Part shown: positions 9,243 to 11,360 of the stretch, piece by piece
Layout: each line of letters opens with the position of its first letter
How positions within the stretch are numbered: the stretch's first letter is position 1
Source: Antrodiella citrinella
Taxonomy: Eukaryota; Basidiomycota; Agaricomycetes; Polyporales; Steccherinaceae
Length of the DNA: 11,360 nt
Reading direction: 5' to 3'
Assembly (NCBI GenBank): GCA_004802725.1
Contig: SGPM01000489.1
Coordinates: 4,305 to 15,664, forward strand
Translations under genes and position numbers: made by a program
Notes under the pieces: model-generated
What the model was told of the DNA's origin: nothing
Databases searched by the model: none
Seen by the model: only the letters and a program-made list of their open reading frames with translations

Positions 9243-10513
9243 GCAATGCCGTTCCAATGCCGCCCATCGCAATGATTTCTCTTAGTCCTAAATGCCATCA
9301 CAATGACCTATCTANATTTGGGCATCTCAATGCATTATTATGCATTATTATGCCGGCCCGAAATTTGCGACAGAATGATGATTCAACGTGGCATTCGCTC
9401 ATAAGTCATGAACAGAGCTCAAAAGAGACACACTTGATCTCCCAGGCTCTAGACTCATCGCTCTATGACCACATTAGCGGAAGTAGTTTGTCCGACATAG
9501 GCAGCCATAAGTAACCGGTGCCCGGTGACGAGGACCATTGCTTTTGCTGGGAAGCTGGCAGATGCTGAACACAGGTCGAATTGGAACTCCGATAGTAAAC
9601 TCGTCGATTTTTTACTGGCATGCTGAAAAATGTATCATTGTTAAGGAGTGAGTACTACATATGTTTCTTACGCAGCATTTCTTCTTGAGGTCATTAATCA
9701 GTGGGCCAATCTCCGATGCAGGAAGTCCGAAATGTCACCGCTTCTACGCAGACCGCCACTGCTAGTGTCAATCCGACTCAATCGTGACTTGCAGTATTAG
9801 GGACTGAGACAAAACAGGTCGTCATCTTTCAATGCACACTGTACTGGACTCTGCAGGGACTCTGTCTATGCATACACTCTTAATGCTGCCGCACAAGATC
9901 GCCTGAGGGCCCCGTGATTGCCACGTCAGCCTGACCAGTCCCTCCAACTCCCGCTTGTGCATCGTCGCTGGCCGTGGCTGAGACGAGGCGAAGCAAATGG
10001 AGAATCTCCGTCAGCTACATCAGATGTTGTCGCTTCGCATGAATTTCTGTATCGCACGACGCAGAAGGTTCTCCTGGGTGTCCGGGTCGCTGCCCGCATT
10101 AGTTGGCTTTGAGATTGGGATGTACCAGAGGGACGAGATCGTGTTATGGAGATGCGCACAACAGAGGCTGTAGACAATCCTACAGGTGGGTTTAGGTTGA
10201 CAAGATTGAGTGTCGGTGTCAAGGCCAATAGCAGACTAGAGCTCGTGATAAAAACCCGCCATCAAGTTACGCCAGCTCAAATATAATGCATACCTCCACT
10301 CTCCTCGTATCTGATACACTCCTACCATAGAATGTCCACACCGTGACTGACTGACATTCGACGGCGGTACAGGATGCAATGCGGAGAAGAGAACGGAGAA
10401 AGTCATCTGCGATGTGGCGCAGTCGAACTTGCATCAGGAAAAACCACATTTGATAATTAGGCATTTTGAACAGAAAATGTGCTAAAGTCTAGTAGATTGT
10501 GTATAACTACTGG
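9243..10513. other. Long region without a supported gene
   Basis: About 1.27 kb. A 10-bp tandem duplication, TGCATTATTA, lies at 9331-9350. On the + strand an ATG frame at 9997-10173 is open for 58 codons and includes PALVGFEIGMYQRDE. It has fairly protein-like content but no recognised family, and a stop lies just upstream in the same frame. Minus-strand frames at 9926-10228 and 10267-10464 show no domain. The region may hold decayed gene fragments, but nothing can be named. Confidence 0.35.
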
Positions 10514-10793
10514 TGTTATGGTTATTAGATCAATTATCATTAGCTATGGAAGTCCCCTGTAATCTTACCACTCCTTACTGATAGTCTTCATGTAATTAGC
10601 TCATGTAATTAGCATTGGAGTGCTCTAATTTTACATAGACTGATCTTAAGCTATATATATACTAGAGGACAGCCCATGTATATTTTCCTTTACTCCAATA
10701 TTACTGCTGGATTACTTCAATTTAGATGACCTTCACACATCTAACTTTGGCTCAAGAGCAGATATAACATCAATGATATTGGAGACCATAACA
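10514..10793. mobile_element. Solo LTR-like element (280 bp), retrotransposon remnant
   Basis: It begins TGTTATGG (10514-10521) and ends CCATAACA (10786-10793), perfect 8-bp inverted ends with the TG...CA termini of LTRs. TGTTA...TAACA ends are typical of Ty1/copia LTRs. An AT-rich interior contains a TATA-like TATATATATA at 10652-10661, in the right place for an LTR promoter. A 13-bp exact tandem duplication lies at 10588-10613. No 5-bp target duplication (flanks actgg and tgaat), primer-binding site or second LTR was seen. It may be an old solo LTR. Confidence 0.6.
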
Positions 10794-10857
10794 TGAATAC
10801 TATGATTAATATGAGGGTGATATACAGGCTCCACAGCCTTCTTGCAAATTTTGAGCC

Positions 10858-11143
10858 AAGGGCCCCTGACACCAGGTCAAGGAGGATGGAAGGATGGAAG
10901 TGTGTGGAAAAGTATTGTGGACAATGGAAGAGTATATGTGGAGGGGTGTGGAAGTGTGTGGAAGTGTGTGGAAGTGTAGAAATGGAAGGGTGGAAGGGTT
11001 TGACAGAAGCCTCCACAGACCCTTCCACAGGCTTCCTAGACTTCCAGACTGCCTGCACTTCCACTGGAAAACCACCCTCTGAGGTACATCTATTGGCTGT
11101 TATGTTAGACCTAAGTGGGTATATTTTGGGTACACTGAAGTGC
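10858..11143. mobile_element. Repeat element B (non-coding, GGAAGTG core)
   Basis: It shares both ends with element A: AAGGGCCCCTGACACC (10858-10873) and TTGGGTACACTGAAGTGC (11126-11143). Over the last 34 bases 26 match. The core differs: a 10-bp unit GAAGTGTGTG repeated at 10951-10980, many TGGAAG words on the left and their complement CTTCCA on the right. A perfect 10-bp inverted pair lies at 10990-10999 and 11019-11028. It starts about 65 bases right of the LTR-like element and ends at the truncated reductase segment. The long frames across it on both strands arise from the repeat and are not called as genes. Confidence 0.6.
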
Positions 11144-11145
11144 TT

Positions 11146-11360
11146 CATCGTAATAGAACCGTCCGCTCGGCTAAGGTCCTTAACAACAAGAAAGCGTTCG
11201 CAGTGTACGGCGATGCTGTTGAGATCATCGCGTGGGACGATCTTGTCCACGGTACCCATCCTGAGGCGTTCAAAGGTGAGCCTACGCGGTACTTTGTTTG
11301 GGCAATCCGGAGTGCTGATTCTAAGTACCCCGCTTATGTAGGTGTCGACGCCGTCATCCA
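11146..11360 (+). CDS. N-terminally truncated NAD(P)-dependent reductase-like segment (extended SDR, DFR-like), running off the window
   Basis: The frame is open from 11083 to the edge; protein-like sequence begins about 11149. Visible are RTVRSAKV, KKAFAVYGDAVEIIAWDDL and, after a probable 66-nt intron at 11276-11341 (GTGAGC donor, TATGTAG acceptor), the join HPEAFKGVDAVI. In dihydroflavonol-4-reductase/aldehyde-reductase-like extended SDRs, a VR-x-x-K segment follows the second Rossmann strand and a GVDxVIH segment follows later, in this order. The intron length is a multiple of three and has no stop, so retention would only add residues. The glycine-rich GxxGxxG motif, expected some 20-30 residues upstream, is absent; element B sequence is there instead. 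Either the gene is truncated or its first exons lie elsewhere. Substrate cannot be told. Confidence 0.6.

Noticed and set aside
9997..10173. 58-codon + strand frame with fairly protein-like residues
   Set aside because: No family recognised, an in-frame stop just upstream, and no supported splice partners; kept only as a note in the region description.
10741..11259. Long overlapping frames on both strands across element B
   Set aside because: Repeats with a unit that avoids stops keep several frames open; the translations are repetitive and match no domain.

Overview
The window looks like nuclear DNA of a filamentous basidiomycete, probably an Agaricomycete. Two genes on the + strand are cut by many 48-63 nt introns with GTRNGT-like donors and YAG or AAG acceptors. 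Joining the exons keeps one reading frame across every splice, which random sequence would not do. No rRNA, tRNA or CRISPR was seen. Species cannot be named. Positions 1-113 are mostly N.

Layout. 113-252: possible decayed tail of an upstream gene. 253-453: 5' region of gene 1. 454-2912: gene 1, 15 exons, a C48 (Ulp1-type, SUMO-protease-like) cysteine protease with a long N-terminal extension. The catalytic set His423, Asp459, Gln501 and Cys507 is visible. Coding-like sequence continues in frame for 62 codons beyond the TGA at 2910. 3554-7313: gene 2, 10 exons, about 1048 residues if one extra C in a C9 tract is discounted. It encodes a proline-rich, lysine-rich, HMG-box-like and coiled-coil protein of unknown function. 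7314-11145 is repeat-rich and gene-poor. It holds a 31-bp tandem array with N at variable positions, a 30-bp repeat duplicated 120 bp apart, two related repeat elements (A, about 8810-9242; B, about 10858-11143) with similar ends and unrelated cores, and a solo-LTR-like 280-bp unit with 8-bp terminal inverted repeats. From about 11146 to the right edge is an N-terminally truncated reductase-like coding segment of the extended SDR (dihydroflavonol-4-reductase-like) type.

How it fits together. Genes 1 and 2 are in tandem, similarly intron-rich, and each carries one disabling or shortening change, inside a repeat-rich region. C48 proteases are common passengers of large eukaryotic DNA transposons, so an inactive or ageing mobile-element gene pair is a reasonable inference. 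No transposase or terminal repeats enclosing the pair were found, so this is unproven. The best leads are the uncharacterised two-gene module and the A/B repeat family with exchangeable cores, one copy of which lies against the truncated reductase.
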